NCBI RefSeq assembly: GCF_021044825.1 | Contig: NZ_JAJNOC010000001.1 | Location: 1,116,001 to 1,180,000, forward strand | From: Massilia phyllostachyos | GTDB lineage: Bacteria; Pseudomonadota; Gammaproteobacteria; Burkholderiales; Burkholderiaceae_D | Reading direction: 5' to 3' | Length of the DNA stretch: 64,000 bases | In this document: in pieces, positions 26,471 to 35,700 of the stretch | Position numbering within the stretch: the stretch's first letter is position 1 | How the letters are laid out: the number at the start of each line of letters is the position of its first letter | Made by a program: the position numbers and the translations under genes | The notes under the pieces: model-generated | Databases searched by the model: none | Told to the model about the DNA's origin: nothing | Seen by the model: only the letters and a program-made list of their open reading frames with translations

Positions 26471-27182
26471 TGCGTTTGTCGATCGTTTTCTTGAGCCAGT
26501 CGCCGAAGCTGGCGGCCGGCGGGGCGTGTTCCGCCAGCTGGGCATGCGGCTCCGCGCCTTCGCGGCGCGGCATGGTGGCCAGGGCGTTCACGCGGCCGGG
26601 CGAGGCGCCGACGACGATCCATTGGTCGCCGACCTCGACCACCATGATGCGCTCGCGCCCGCCGATGTTCAGTGCGCCGACCAGCTTGACGTTGGCGCCG
26701 CCCATCATGTTGCGCGGACCGAAGCGCTTCATGAACCAGGCCAGGCCGAGCAGCAGGCCGAGCACCAGGACCAGGGCGAAGATGGTCTGCAGCAGGCCGC
26801 CGGTGTTGGGCGTGGCGCTGCCGGGCATGACGACTTGCGGTGCGCGCTGGGCGGGAGCGGGGGCGAGGGCGGGGTCCTGGGTGACGGCTTGCGGGCTCGG
26901 GGCGGGGCGCGCCTCGGTGGCCGGCTGGCCGGCGGTGGTGGCGCCGGGCGGCAGCGGCTGGGTGTCCATCGAGGCCGTCGGCGTGGCCGGGACCGGGGCG
27001 GTGTCTTGAGCGAAAGAGGCGTTTGCCGCCACCGCGAAAATGAATGCAGCCGCGATCCGTAGGGTGGGCGGGTTTCCCGCCCACGCGGTGATACGTGAAC
27101 GAGAATCCGTCGCGATCGATCCGGCGCTGGTTGACCGCGTGGGCGGCACAGCCGCCCACCCTACGTGATTGCTTGGCGTCAT
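26460..27182 (-). CDS. fliO: Flagellar biosynthetic protein FliO, 5' end carrying an in-frame repeat
   Basis: Assists FliP assembly in the inner membrane. Its ATG overlaps the fliN stop (ATGA), marking 27182 as the native start of the 240-residue frame. Codons 6-42 are supplied by a 108-bp REPIN-like element (27058-27165). After it comes [17 protein letters not shown], which looks like the original signal peptide. Removing the element restores MTPSNQ directly before that leader, in frame. The rest is normal: a Pro/Ala-rich linker, one transmembrane helix ([20 protein letters not shown]) and the FliO domain ([20 protein letters not shown]). Whether the extended leader still targets the protein is open. 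An internal start could bypass the repeat, but I see none with a good ribosome-binding site. Confidence 0.9.
   Translation of the reverse strand: MTPSNHVGWAAVPPTRSTSAGSIATDSRSRITAWAGNPPTLRIAAAFIFAVAANASFAQDTAPVPATPTASMDTQPLPPGATTAGQPATEARPAPSPQAVTQDPALAPAPAQRAPQVVMPGSATPNTGGLLQTIFALVLVLGLLLGLAWFMKRFGPRNMMGGANVKLVGALNIGGRERIMVVEVGDQWIVVGASPGRVNALATMPRREGAEPHAQLAEHAPPAASFGDWLKKTIDKRNAN
27058..27165. repeat. REPIN-like element: two inverted GTAG-headed REP hairpins
   Basis: Perfect 14-bp terminal inverted repeats CGTAGGGTGGGCGG / CCGCCCACCCTACG. Each end is itself a hairpin headed by GTAG: GTGGGCGGG-TTT-CCCGCCCAC on the left and GTGGGCGGC-ACA-GCCGCCCAC on the right. Inner GCGGT/ACCGC extensions are also inverted. 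Two REPs in opposite orientation define a REPIN, the unit mobilised by RAYT transposases. It is 108 bp long, exactly 36 codons, and sits inside fliO without breaking the frame. A related single palindrome lies at 37223-37254. Confidence 0.88.
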
Positions 27183-27616
27183 TTATTCAGTTTTCTGATC
27201 CGTTCCGATGGCGTAATGATATCAGTGAGACGGATGCCGAACTTGTCGTTCACGACGACGACCTCGCCCTGGGCGATCAGGCAGCCGTTGACCAGCACGT
27301 CCATCGGCTCGCCGGCCAGGCCGTCGAGCTCGACCACCGAGCCCTGGGCCAGCTGCAGCAGGTTCTTGATCGCGATCTTGGTGCGCCCCAGCTCCACGGT
27401 CAGCTGGACCGGGATGTCGAGGATGAAGTCGATGTCGTTCGGGGTCTCGTTGCGCGCGCCCTTGTTCGAGAAGTCCTTGAACACGGCCGCGGTCGGGGCT
27501 GCCGCCGCCGTCTGCTGCTGGCGCTCGAGCGCGGCGGCTTCGGCCGCGGCCTGCTCGGCAATCGCCGCACCCCAATCGTCGTCGAGGCTGTCCTGGTCGT
27601 CCTGGTTGTCAGACAT
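27179..27616 (-). CDS. fliN: Flagellar motor switch protein FliN
   Basis: C-ring component, 145 residues. An acidic and Ala/Gln-rich N-terminal region (about 60 residues) is followed by the SpoA domain: DIPVQLTVELGRTKIAIKNL, then LAQGSVVELDGLAGEPMDVL and VNGCLIAQGEVVVVNDKFGI. Its stop overlaps the fliO start. It lies 36 bases after fliM. Confidence 0.97.
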   Translation of the reverse strand: MSDNQDDQDSLDDDWGAAIAEQAAAEAAALERQQQTAAAAPTAAVFKDFSNKGARNETPNDIDFILDIPVQLTVELGRTKIAIKNLLQLAQGSVVELDGLAGEPMDVLVNGCLIAQGEVVVVNDKFGIRLTDIITPSERIRKLNK

Positions 27617-27652
27617 GGTGTTCTCCTGCGTTCATATTGCGTAATGTACTCG

Positions 27653-28636
27653 TTACTTGTTGAAGCTGTCGCTATTGGCGAGAAGCTTCTCGACCTTCAG
27701 CGCGTACTGGCCGTTGAAGACCCCGTAGCTGCAATCCATCACCGGCACCCCGTCCACCGTCGCCTGCAGGGTCTCCGGCACCGTGATCGGGATCACGTCG
27801 CCGATCTTCATGTTGAGGATCTCGTCGAAGTTGGCGCGCCCCTCGCCCAGCACCGCCACCAGCTCGACCTCGGCCACCTGGATCTGCTGGGTCATCAGGC
27901 GCACCCAGCGCTTGTCGACTTCCAGCGCCTCGCCCTGGATGCTCGAGGTCAGCGCGTCGCGGATCGGCTCGATCATCGAGTAGGGCATGCAGAAGTGGAT
28001 CTGGCCCGACACCGAGCCGAGCTCGATGGTAAACGTGCACGACACCACGACCTCGTTCGGGGTCGCGATGTTGGCGAATTGCGTGTTCATCTCGGAACGG
28101 ATGTACTCGAATTCGATCGGATACACCGGTTCCCAGGATTTCGCATAGGCCTCGAACACGATGTCGAGGATGCGCATGATGATGCGTTGTTCGGTCTGGG
28201 TGAAGTCGCGGCCTTCCACGCGGGTGTGGAAGCGGCCGTCGCCGCCGAACAGGTTGTCCACCAGCAGGAACACCAGGCCCGGGTCGAACACCATCAGGGC
28301 GGTGCCGCGCAGCGGCTTCATGTGGATCAGGTTGAGGTTGGTCGGCACCACCAGGTTGCGGATGAATTCGCTGTACTTCGAGACCCGCACCGAGCCGACC
28401 GAGACTTCGGCGCTGCGGCGCAGGAAGTTGAACAGGCCCACCCGCAGATACCTGGCGAAACGCTCGTTGATGATCTCGAGCGTCGGCATGCGGCCGCGCA
28501 CGATCCGCTCCTGCGTCGCCAGGTTATAGGTGCGTACCCCCGAGGTGTCTTCAGGAGCGGCAATGTCGTCCTGGTCGCCGTTGACCCCTTTTAAGAGGGC
28601 ATCGACTTCTTCCTGGGAGAGGAAATTATCGGCCAT
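27653..28636 (-). CDS. fliM: Flagellar motor switch protein FliM
   Basis: C-ring protein that binds phosphorylated CheY, 327 residues. The N-terminal CheY-binding motif is visible (FLSQEEVDALLKGV). The middle CheC-like domain has YLRVGLFNFLRRSAEVSVGS, the linker FLLVDNLFGGDGRF, and the C-terminal SpoA domain ILNMKIGDVIPITVPETLQA. It follows fliL after 15 bases. Confidence 0.97.
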   Translation of the reverse strand: MADNFLSQEEVDALLKGVNGDQDDIAAPEDTSGVRTYNLATQERIVRGRMPTLEIINERFARYLRVGLFNFLRRSAEVSVGSVRVSKYSEFIRNLVVPTNLNLIHMKPLRGTALMVFDPGLVFLLVDNLFGGDGRFHTRVEGRDFTQTEQRIIMRILDIVFEAYAKSWEPVYPIEFEYIRSEMNTQFANIATPNEVVVSCTFTIELGSVSGQIHFCMPYSMIEPIRDALTSSIQGEALEVDKRWVRLMTQQIQVAEVELVAVLGEGRANFDEILNMKIGDVIPITVPETLQATVDGVPVMDCSYGVFNGQYALKVEKLLANSDSFNK

Positions 28637-28651
28637 GTTGCTTCGGTGTTG

Positions 28652-29197
28652 TTACTGAATGATGAACGAGGTAAAGAGTACGTCGCTTACGCCCTGTTCG
28701 TCGCCACCTTTCTCGAAGGGATCGGTGATGACCGCCTGGATCTCGGCGGCGAGCTGCTGCTTGCCCTCGAGGGTCGCGATCTCCGACGCCTTCTTGCTCG
28801 ACAGCAGGAGCAGCACGCGGTTGCGCACGATCGCCATATTGTCCTTGATTACGGTGGCCTGCTCGGCGCCTTCGACCTGCAGGGTGAACTGCACCTGCAG
28901 GTACTGCTCGCCGTTTTCCGGCTGCAGGTTGACGGTGAAGGCCTCGACCGGCACGTATTCCGGCTTGGCCGCCGGGTCCTTTTTCTTTTTCTTCTTGGTT
29001 TCCTTCGGCGCTTCCTCGTGCTCGGCCGCGGCGTCGCCGCTGCCATGCATGAAGAACCAGGCCGCGCCGCCGCCACCGCCGAGCAGCAGCACGGCCGCGG
29101 CGATGATGATCATCAGCTTTTTCTTGCCGCCGGCGGGGGCCGCTGCGGCTGCGTCGGCTGCCGGAGCGGCGGCTTTGGGTTTTGCGGTTGCCATCAA
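28652..29197 (-). CDS. fliL: Flagellar basal body-associated protein FliL
   Basis: Single-pass inner-membrane protein that stabilises stators, 181 residues. An Ala/Lys cytoplasmic tail is followed by a transmembrane helix (MIIIAAAVLLLGGGGGAAWF), a charged linker with a run of lysines (about residues 63-77) and a periplasmic stomatin-like domain ending DEQGVSDVLFTSFIIQ. It probably heads a sub-operon fliLMNOPQR, since 124 bases separate it from fliK. Confidence 0.93.
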   Translation of the reverse strand: MMATAKPKAAAPAADAAAAAPAGGKKKLMIIIAAAVLLLGGGGGAAWFFMHGSGDAAAEHEEAPKETKKKKKKDPAAKPEYVPVEAFTVNLQPENGEQYLQVQFTLQVEGAEQATVIKDNMAIVRNRVLLLLSSKKASEIATLEGKQQLAAEIQAVITDPFEKGGDEQGVSDVLFTSFIIQ

Positions 29198-29285
29198 AAA
29201 TACCTTTTACTGCCCTTTAACAGGGAAACATTGTGTCTGACATTATGCATGATCGTAGCGGAGCCAAGCCGACGATGTTGCACTT

Positions 29286-29311
29286 GTAGGGCGGCCGGCC
29301 GTGCCGGCCGC
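29286..29311. repeat. GTAG-headed palindrome between fliL and fliK (REP-like variant)
   Basis: GTAG (29286-29289) directly precedes a GC-only hairpin GCGGCCGGC-CGT-GCCGGCCGC (29291-29311); CTTG/CAAG extend the pairing outwards. No T-run follows on either strand, so it is not a standard terminator. Head and geometry resemble the 27058 repeat, but the stem sequence differs. It may be a distinct REP type or a stand-alone transcript-stabilising hairpin. Confidence 0.5.
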
Positions 29312-29321
29312 AAGCATGGCC

Positions 29322-30656
29322 TTAGGCGAAGATATCGACCGCGCCGCGATCGCCCGTCGCCACGGTACGGCTTACCGTGCGTACATTGTCATTCGCGGCG
29401 ACAGTGCCATTGTCCACGCCATTGCCGCCACGGCTGCTGCCCTGCGGACGGCGCTCGCCATCCTGCTGCGCCTGGCGCCCATCGGCCACGCCCGCGTCCA
29501 CCGTCGCATTGCCCAGCGCAATCCCGCTTTCGTTCATCATGTCACGCAGGCGCGGGAGGGCGTTTTCCAGGGCCTGGCGCACTTCCATCTGGTTCGAGGA
29601 GAAGGCCACGCTGGCCTGGTCGTTGCTCACGTTCAGCACGATCTGCACCGGGCCGAGGTCGGGCGGATTCAGGGTCAGGGTGGCGGCCTGTTCCTTGCCG
29701 ATCATGTAAACCACCCGGTTGCCGATCTGGTTGTCCCAGGCCTGGGTGCCGACCCGCGCCGGGATGCGGTCGCCCGGCACGGCGGCCGGATTCAGGGCGT
29801 CCAGCTTGGCGGCCTGGGCCTGCAGCTGGACGGCGGACGGGGCCGGCGCCGCTTCGACGGGCGCTTCGGCCTGCAGCGCGGTGTCGCGCACCTGGGCCTG
29901 CAGCTTGCCGGCATCGGCCGGGACGGCATTCTGCGCCCCCTGCTGGGCGGCGCGCAAGTCCGCGGTCTCGCCCGCGGTCGGCTGCACGCCGGCCGCCAGC
30001 GAGAAGCCGGCGCCGGCTTCGCCCTCGCTGGCGCTCGCGAGGGCAGGGTCGGCGCTCGTTGCGGCGGCATCCGCACCGTCGAGCTTGGCGAAGGCGGATT
30101 GCAGGGCGGCCAGCTGCAGCTCGGCGCCGTCGCCGGCAGCGGCGGCAGGCGTCTCGGCGGCGACAGCCGCGGTGGCGGCGGGCGCGGCGGCTTGCGCCGG
30201 CTGGGTCAGGCTGGCCATGAAGGCCAGCATGTCGGTCACCGGATCGCTGGCGGCGGCCGCTGCGGCGCTGGCGGACTCTGCAGCTTCCTCGGCGCCTTCG
30301 GCGGACTCGGCCGAACCGTTGGCGCCGGCGGCCTGCGCGGTCGCCGGCGCGTCCGACGCGGCCTCGTTCTGCTTGGCCGGCTCGCGCGCGGCGGCTTTCG
30401 GGCCCTGGGCGGCCGGCTTGTCCGCCGCCTTGGCCTGCGTGTTCTGGCTGGTCGGGCGGTTCGCCGCAGGCGCCGGGGCCGGCGCGGCATTGGCCGCCGG
30501 GGCGGCCTGGCGCTGGGCGATCTCACGCGACAGCGTGGCGCCGAAGCCATTGCTCTCGGACGCTTGCACACCGGCGGCGGCATTGCGCTGCGGCTGCTGG
30601 GTCAGGGCATTGGCGCCGGAGACCTGGAACGGAAGGGTGGTCGTCTGCATCGTCAT
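29322..30656 (-). CDS. fliK: Flagellar hook-length control protein FliK
   Basis: Molecular ruler that switches export specificity when the hook is complete. I choose ATG 30656 (MTMQTTTLPFQVSGANALTQ), 22 bases after fliJ; a start at 30704 would overlap fliJ. The 444-residue protein has a long Ala/Pro/Gln-rich, probably disordered ruler region (about 1-310). The conserved C-terminal FliK domain has QAATLTLNPPDLGPVQIVLN, DQASVAFSSNQMEVRQALEN and ALPRLRDMMNESGIALGNAT. It is the first of two FliK-type genes in the window. Confidence 0.92.
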   Translation of the reverse strand: MTMQTTTLPFQVSGANALTQQPQRNAAAGVQASESNGFGATLSREIAQRQAAPAANAAPAPAPAANRPTSQNTQAKAADKPAAQGPKAAAREPAKQNEAASDAPATAQAAGANGSAESAEGAEEAAESASAAAAAASDPVTDMLAFMASLTQPAQAAAPAATAAVAAETPAAAAGDGAELQLAALQSAFAKLDGADAAATSADPALASASEGEAGAGFSLAAGVQPTAGETADLRAAQQGAQNAVPADAGKLQAQVRDTALQAEAPVEAAPAPSAVQLQAQAAKLDALNPAAVPGDRIPARVGTQAWDNQIGNRVVYMIGKEQAATLTLNPPDLGPVQIVLNVSNDQASVAFSSNQMEVRQALENALPRLRDMMNESGIALGNATVDAGVADGRQAQQDGERRPQGSSRGGNGVDNGTVAANDNVRTVSRTVATGDRGAVDIFA

Positions 30657-30678
30657 GGTTGTTCTGCCTCGGTCGTGC

Positions 30679-31122
30679 TCATTGTTGCTTGTAGCGGGCG
30701 CCACGCGCGGCGTGGTCGTCCATCGCTTTCTGGTCGCGCTTGTTCTCGATCGCGAGGGCTTCCGCCGCCGCGCGTTCGTTCAGGGTGCGGTAGGACAGGC
30801 GCTTGCGCTCGCTTTCCTGCCACGCTTTCTTTTCGGTATCCGCCTTGTACTTCGCGTGCTTGATCACTTCGCGCTGGCCGGTGATCGCGTTGTCCAGCTT
30901 GCCGATGAAGGCGACAAAGTTCTGGTAGGCGAAGGGCGTGATGCCGTTCGTCTGCGCCGCATCGAGCTTGCGCACATATTCCTCGCGGTAGCCGTCCAGC
31001 ATCACCAGCTTCTGCTCGGCTTCCTCGACATTCTTGAGGGCCACGCCCAGGCGCTTGGCGATCGCGTCGGAATCGCGCTGCGCCAGGTCGATCAGGGTCT
31101 CTAAAGCGGAAGTAATGGCCAT
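30679..31122 (-). CDS. fliJ: Flagellar export protein FliJ
   Basis: Coiled-coil stalk of the export ATPase, 147 residues, highly charged and helical throughout. The N-terminal ALETLIDLAQRDSDAIAKRL, the central FAYQNFVAFIGKLDNAITGQ and the C-terminal RAAAEALAIENKRDQKAMDD are typical of FliJ. It lies between fliI and fliK as in most flagellar operons. Confidence 0.92.
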   Translation of the reverse strand: MAITSALETLIDLAQRDSDAIAKRLGVALKNVEEAEQKLVMLDGYREEYVRKLDAAQTNGITPFAYQNFVAFIGKLDNAITGQREVIKHAKYKADTEKKAWQESERKRLSYRTLNERAAAEALAIENKRDQKAMDDHAARGARYKQQ

Positions 31123-31168
31123 GCAGTCCTACAGTAAATAGCGACAGTATAGTTCTGCCCGGCATTTT

Positions 31169-32581
31169 TTAACCGTGGAATAGAGAGGTCAATTGCCCCA
31201 AGCTCTCCAGCATCCCCGCGTTGTCGTGGATCTCCTGGCACAGGAAATTCTCGATCTGTTCGTTCTTGGCGATCGCCTGGTCCAGCACCGGGTCGCTGCC
31301 GGCGGCATAGGCGCCGACGCTGATCAGGTCGCGCGAACGCTGGTAGCGCGAATACAACTGTTTCAGTTTACGGGCCGCCAACTGGTGCTCGTGGGTCGTG
31401 ATGCCGTGCATCGCGCGCGAGATCGACTGCTCGATGTCGATCGCCGGATAGTGACCGGCCTCGGCGAGGTGGCGGTTCAGCACGATGTGGCCGTCCAGAA
31501 TACCGCGCGCGGCATCGGCGATCGGGTCTTGTTGATCGTCGCCCTCGGACAGCACGGTATAGAAGGCGGTGATCGAGCCGCCGCCCTCGACGCCGTTGCC
31601 GGCGCGCTCCACCAGCACCGGCAGCTTGGCGAACACCGACGGCGGATAGCCCTTGGTCGCCGGCGGCTCGCCGATGGCGAGGGCGATCTCGCGCTGCGCC
31701 ATCGCGTAGCGGGTCAGCGAATCCATGATCAACAGGACATTCTTGCCCTGCTCGCGGAAGTGCTCGGCGATCGCGGTGGCATAGGCCGCGCCCTGCAGGC
31801 GCATCAGGGGTGGGGAGTCGGCCGGCGCGGCGACCACGGCCGAGCGGGCGCGGCCTTCCGGCCCCAGGATCTGCTCGATGAATTCTTTGACTTCTCGTCC
31901 CCGTTCGCCGATCAGGCCGACCACGATCACGTCGGCCGTGGTGTAGCGCGCGATCATGCCCAGCAGCACCGATTTACCGACGCCGGTACCGGCGAACAGG
32001 CCCAGGCGCTGGCCGCGGCCGACGGTCAGCATGGCGTTGATGGCGCGCACGCCCACGTCCAGGGTTTCCGAGATCGGCGCGCGGTCGAGCGGGTTGATCG
32101 GGCGCGCGTTCAGCGGGCCGACCTCGTCGGTATTCAGCGGCCCCTTGCCGTCCAGCGGGCGGCCGGCGCCGTCGACCACGCGGCCCAGCAGCTGCATGCC
32201 GACCGGCAGGTGGCGCGCGCGGTCGCTCGGACGGCGGCGCGGGTGCTGCACGCTGCCCGGCTTCGGCAGGGCCGATTCGACCGGGAACACGCGCGAGCCC
32301 GGCACCACCCCCTCGACGTCGCTCTGCGGCATCAGGAACAGACGCTCGCCCTCGAAGCCGACCACTTCGGCTTCGATGCGTTGTCCATTCGCCACCGGAA
32401 TCGTGCAGGCGCTGCCGACCGCAAGCTTGAGGCCGACGCATTCCATCACCAGGCCGGCCACGCGCGTGACGCGGCCCGAGACCTGCATCGGCTCGGCGAA
32501 GCCGACCAAGGCGTCGCAATCCTTGATGAAGGATTTCCAGCGGGCGGTGTGGCGGTCGGGGGCGTGATCGGCAACGGTCAT
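31169..32581 (-). CDS. fliI: Flagellum-specific export ATPase FliI
   Basis: Hexameric ATPase of the export apparatus, 470 residues from ATG 32581; an upstream start at 32635 adds residues without family support. Walker A is [15 protein letters not shown], and Walker B is [20 protein letters not shown]. The conserved [20 protein letters not shown] and [20 protein letters not shown] are present. Its regulator FliH is normally adjacent, but here is separated by a 4.4-kb gene on the opposite strand, so fliIJK must use a promoter in the 192-base spacer upstream. Confidence 0.97.
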   Translation of the reverse strand: MTVADHAPDRHTARWKSFIKDCDALVGFAEPMQVSGRVTRVAGLVMECVGLKLAVGSACTIPVANGQRIEAEVVGFEGERLFLMPQSDVEGVVPGSRVFPVESALPKPGSVQHPRRRPSDRARHLPVGMQLLGRVVDGAGRPLDGKGPLNTDEVGPLNARPINPLDRAPISETLDVGVRAINAMLTVGRGQRLGLFAGTGVGKSVLLGMIARYTTADVIVVGLIGERGREVKEFIEQILGPEGRARSAVVAAPADSPPLMRLQGAAYATAIAEHFREQGKNVLLIMDSLTRYAMAQREIALAIGEPPATKGYPPSVFAKLPVLVERAGNGVEGGGSITAFYTVLSEGDDQQDPIADAARGILDGHIVLNRHLAEAGHYPAIDIEQSISRAMHGITTHEHQLAARKLKQLYSRYQRSRDLISVGAYAAGSDPVLDQAIAKNEQIENFLCQEIHDNAGMLESLGQLTSLFHG

Positions 32582-32773
32582 GGAATGGGCAGGAAGTTGG
32601 GACAGCGTCGCTATTGTGCCGCATGGAAACAACAAACCAAGGCCGGAACAGGGCTGGATTTACGGTCCTGATCAAGGTCAGGGCGGTTTGCGATTATTCC
32701 GTACGGCAACTATCTGCTATCATCCCCGGGCCTCTTTCCCCCGACTTCCGCCTCTCTTTCAGGACCGACCACC

Positions 32774-35700
32774 ATGCAGCACACCTTACGCGCCAATGCG
32801 CTCGAAGCGGGCTGGCTTGCCGCTTTCGACGACGTCAAGGTTCTCTCGCTCGATTGCTTCGACACCATTTTGTGGCGCAAGGTCGGGGAGCCGGCGGACG
32901 TGTTCCATGCCCTGGCCGCAAGCGAACCGTTCCGGCGCGCCGGCATCACGGCGGCGTTGCGGGTCACGGCGGAGGCGAACGCGCGCCGGCGCAACTGGAT
33001 CCTGAACGGCAGCATGGAAGTCACGCTGGCCGAGATCTTCCGCCAGGCCCTGCCCGAGGCCTCGCCCGCGCTGGTCGCGCAACTGGCCGCAGCCGAACTG
33101 GCTTGCGAGATCGAGCACTGCTTCGTGTTCCAGCCGACCTTCGACCTGATCCGTGAAGCGAAAGCGCGCGGCATCCGGGTGGTGGTGGTCAGCGACACCT
33201 ATTTTTCGTCGAAAGAGCTGAGCCGCCTCCTGTTCGCGGCCCAGCCGGCGCTGGAAGGCCTGGTCGACGCGGTGCACACCTCCTCGGACTTCCGCCTGTC
33301 GAAGGCGGCCGGGATCTGGAGCCGCCTGCTGCCGCTGTGGAAAGTCGAGCCGGCCCAGGTGCTGCACCTGGGCGACAACGCCGTCTCCGACCTCAGCAGC
33401 CCGCAGCGCTTCGGCATCCGCGCCGTGCACCTGGTGCACCAGGACCCGGACACCACCTTGCTGCTGCGCGGCCGCGAGCAGGCCGGCCTGCAGCTGCTGC
33501 CGGAACTGCGGCGCGACGCGCCGTTCCCGAGCCTGTTCCACGCCCAGCTGGCCGCCTGCCGCGAAGACGATCCGGCGCGCCGCTTCGGCTTCGTTGCCGT
33601 CGGCCCGATCATGCAGGCCTTCGCCGATTTCATCTTGCGCGAAAAGGCGCGCTTGTGCGCCGGCGGCAAGCAGGTGAAGCTCGGCTACCTGCTGCGCGAC
33701 GGCTGGCTGCCCTGGCGCGCGGTCGAGGCGCTGGACGACAGCGGCGCGCCGCCCGGCAGCCTGCTCAACATCAGCCGCTTCACTGCCCTGGCCGCGACCC
33801 TGGACAGCCGCGAGCGCATCGCCGCGCTGCTGGTGCGCATGCTGGGCGAGGAATCGATGGAGCCGCTGACCCGCCAGCTGCTGCTGCCGCCCGCCATGGC
33901 CAAGCGCATCCTGGACGGGGCGGCGGCGTCGCCACGTCCGGTGGCGGCGTTCGCCGAACTGGTGCTGAAGGACGAGGTCGTGAAGGTGGTGGTGGAAGCG
34001 TCGACCGCCTTCCGCCGGCGCCTGGTCGAGCACGTGCGCCGCGCCAGCGGGGTGGAGGCGGGCGACACCCTGCTGTTCGTCGACCTGGGCTACAGCGGCA
34101 CCGCCCAGACCATGCTCAAGGACGTGCTGAAGGAAGACCTGGGCGTGGACGTGCGCGGGGCCTACCTGCTGGCCGACCACAGCGCGCCGGTGAACGGCGA
34201 CCGGCGCGGCCTGATCGACGCCGCCCACGTCGACCCGCGCATCATCCGCGTGCTCACCAATAAGCAGATCGCCGCGCTCGAGATGCTGTGCACCAGCGAC
34301 GCGCCCAGCACCGTCGGCTATACCGAGGAAGGCGCGCCGCTGTATGCCGGCGCCGCGCTGGACGCCGCCCAGCATGCGGCGGTGGCGGCGATCCAGGACG
34401 GCGCGCTCGCCTTCATCGCGGCGCTGCGCGCGCTCGACGCGCCCTTCCGCGCGCAGGCCGGCGAACAGGAACTGGCGCGCCAGGCCGCGATCGACCTGGG
34501 CCGCATGCTGTACTTCCCGACGGTCGACGAGATCGAGGTCTTCGCCGCCTTCCAGTTCGACTTCAACCTCGGCACCGACAAGCGCCTGTCGCTGTTCGAC
34601 ACCGGCGCCGGCCTGGCCGACATCCGCCGCAAGGGCCTGGGCTATACCAGGACCTCGCTCGACAAGAGCCGCACCAACTACGGCATGGAATTGCGTCCGC
34701 TCGACCTGTCGCTGTCGTCCCTGCTGTTCGCGCACGAGCGCTACGGCTTCGGCATCGACGTCGGGCAGGTGTCCTACCGCCAGGAGCCGGTGCAGGTGCT
34801 GTTCCGCGGCGCCCGGCAGCATTTCAGGGAAACGCTGCTGGCGACGTCCACCTACGACGGCTATTTCTCCCTGCTGTTACCGGTGTCCCCGAGCCGCGAC
34901 GTGGCGGTGCTGTTCGGCGCCGACTACGGCTGGCTGCAGATCGACAGCGTGCACCTGCTGAGCGAAGCCGGCGAGACCCTGCTGGCGCCCGGCGCCGACC
35001 TGCTGTTCGACCAGATGGCGGCCCACCCGAACGGCCTGTTCGAGCTCGGCCCGCGCGGCATGATGTTCGTGCCGGGCCGTCCGGAGTACGAGGGCATGGC
35101 TTGCCGCGTGGTGTTCCGCCCGGTGGCCTGGGCCGGACCGGGCGAACGCGCGGATATCGGCGCCTCCGATGCGCCGGCCGCATTGGTCGCTCCGGTAAAT
35201 ATCACGGTGCACCACGCCGGCAGCGAATTCCAGGACGCCGAGGCGCTGCTACGCCTGTGCGGCGCCGGCAGCGTGCTGCACGTCGGCGGCGCCAACGAGG
35301 ACTTTGCGCGCGCGCTCGGACAGCGGGGCGCGCTGGCCGAGTGGATGGCGCAAGCGGCGCCCGATGCGCGCGCCGAATGCGTGGTCGCCGAGGCCAGCTG
35401 GCTGCTCGGCCAGCCGAGCCTGGACGCCGCGTTCGCGGGCCTGCGCGCGCAGAGCGGCCGCTTCGTGGTGCTGCGCTTCAGCAGCCTGGCCGGCAGCTGG
35501 CGCGCGCTGGACCGTGCCGCGGTCGAGAACGCGGCCGTGGCCGCGGGCCTGCGCCGCGCGCCGGTGGCGGTGTCGGTCGAGGAGTACCGCAGCCCGGGCG
35601 CGTCCGAGCGCTTGCCGCTGCTGCTGGTCTTCGAGCGCATCGACGATGCGGTGGTCGAAGAATGGCCGCTGGCGCGCCTGCTGAAGGACCGCGACCTGCA

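Noticed and set aside
27058..27182. fliO as a pseudogene disrupted by the repeat
   Set aside because: The frame stays open through all 36 repeat codons, the start overlap with fliN is intact and the rest of FliO is normal.
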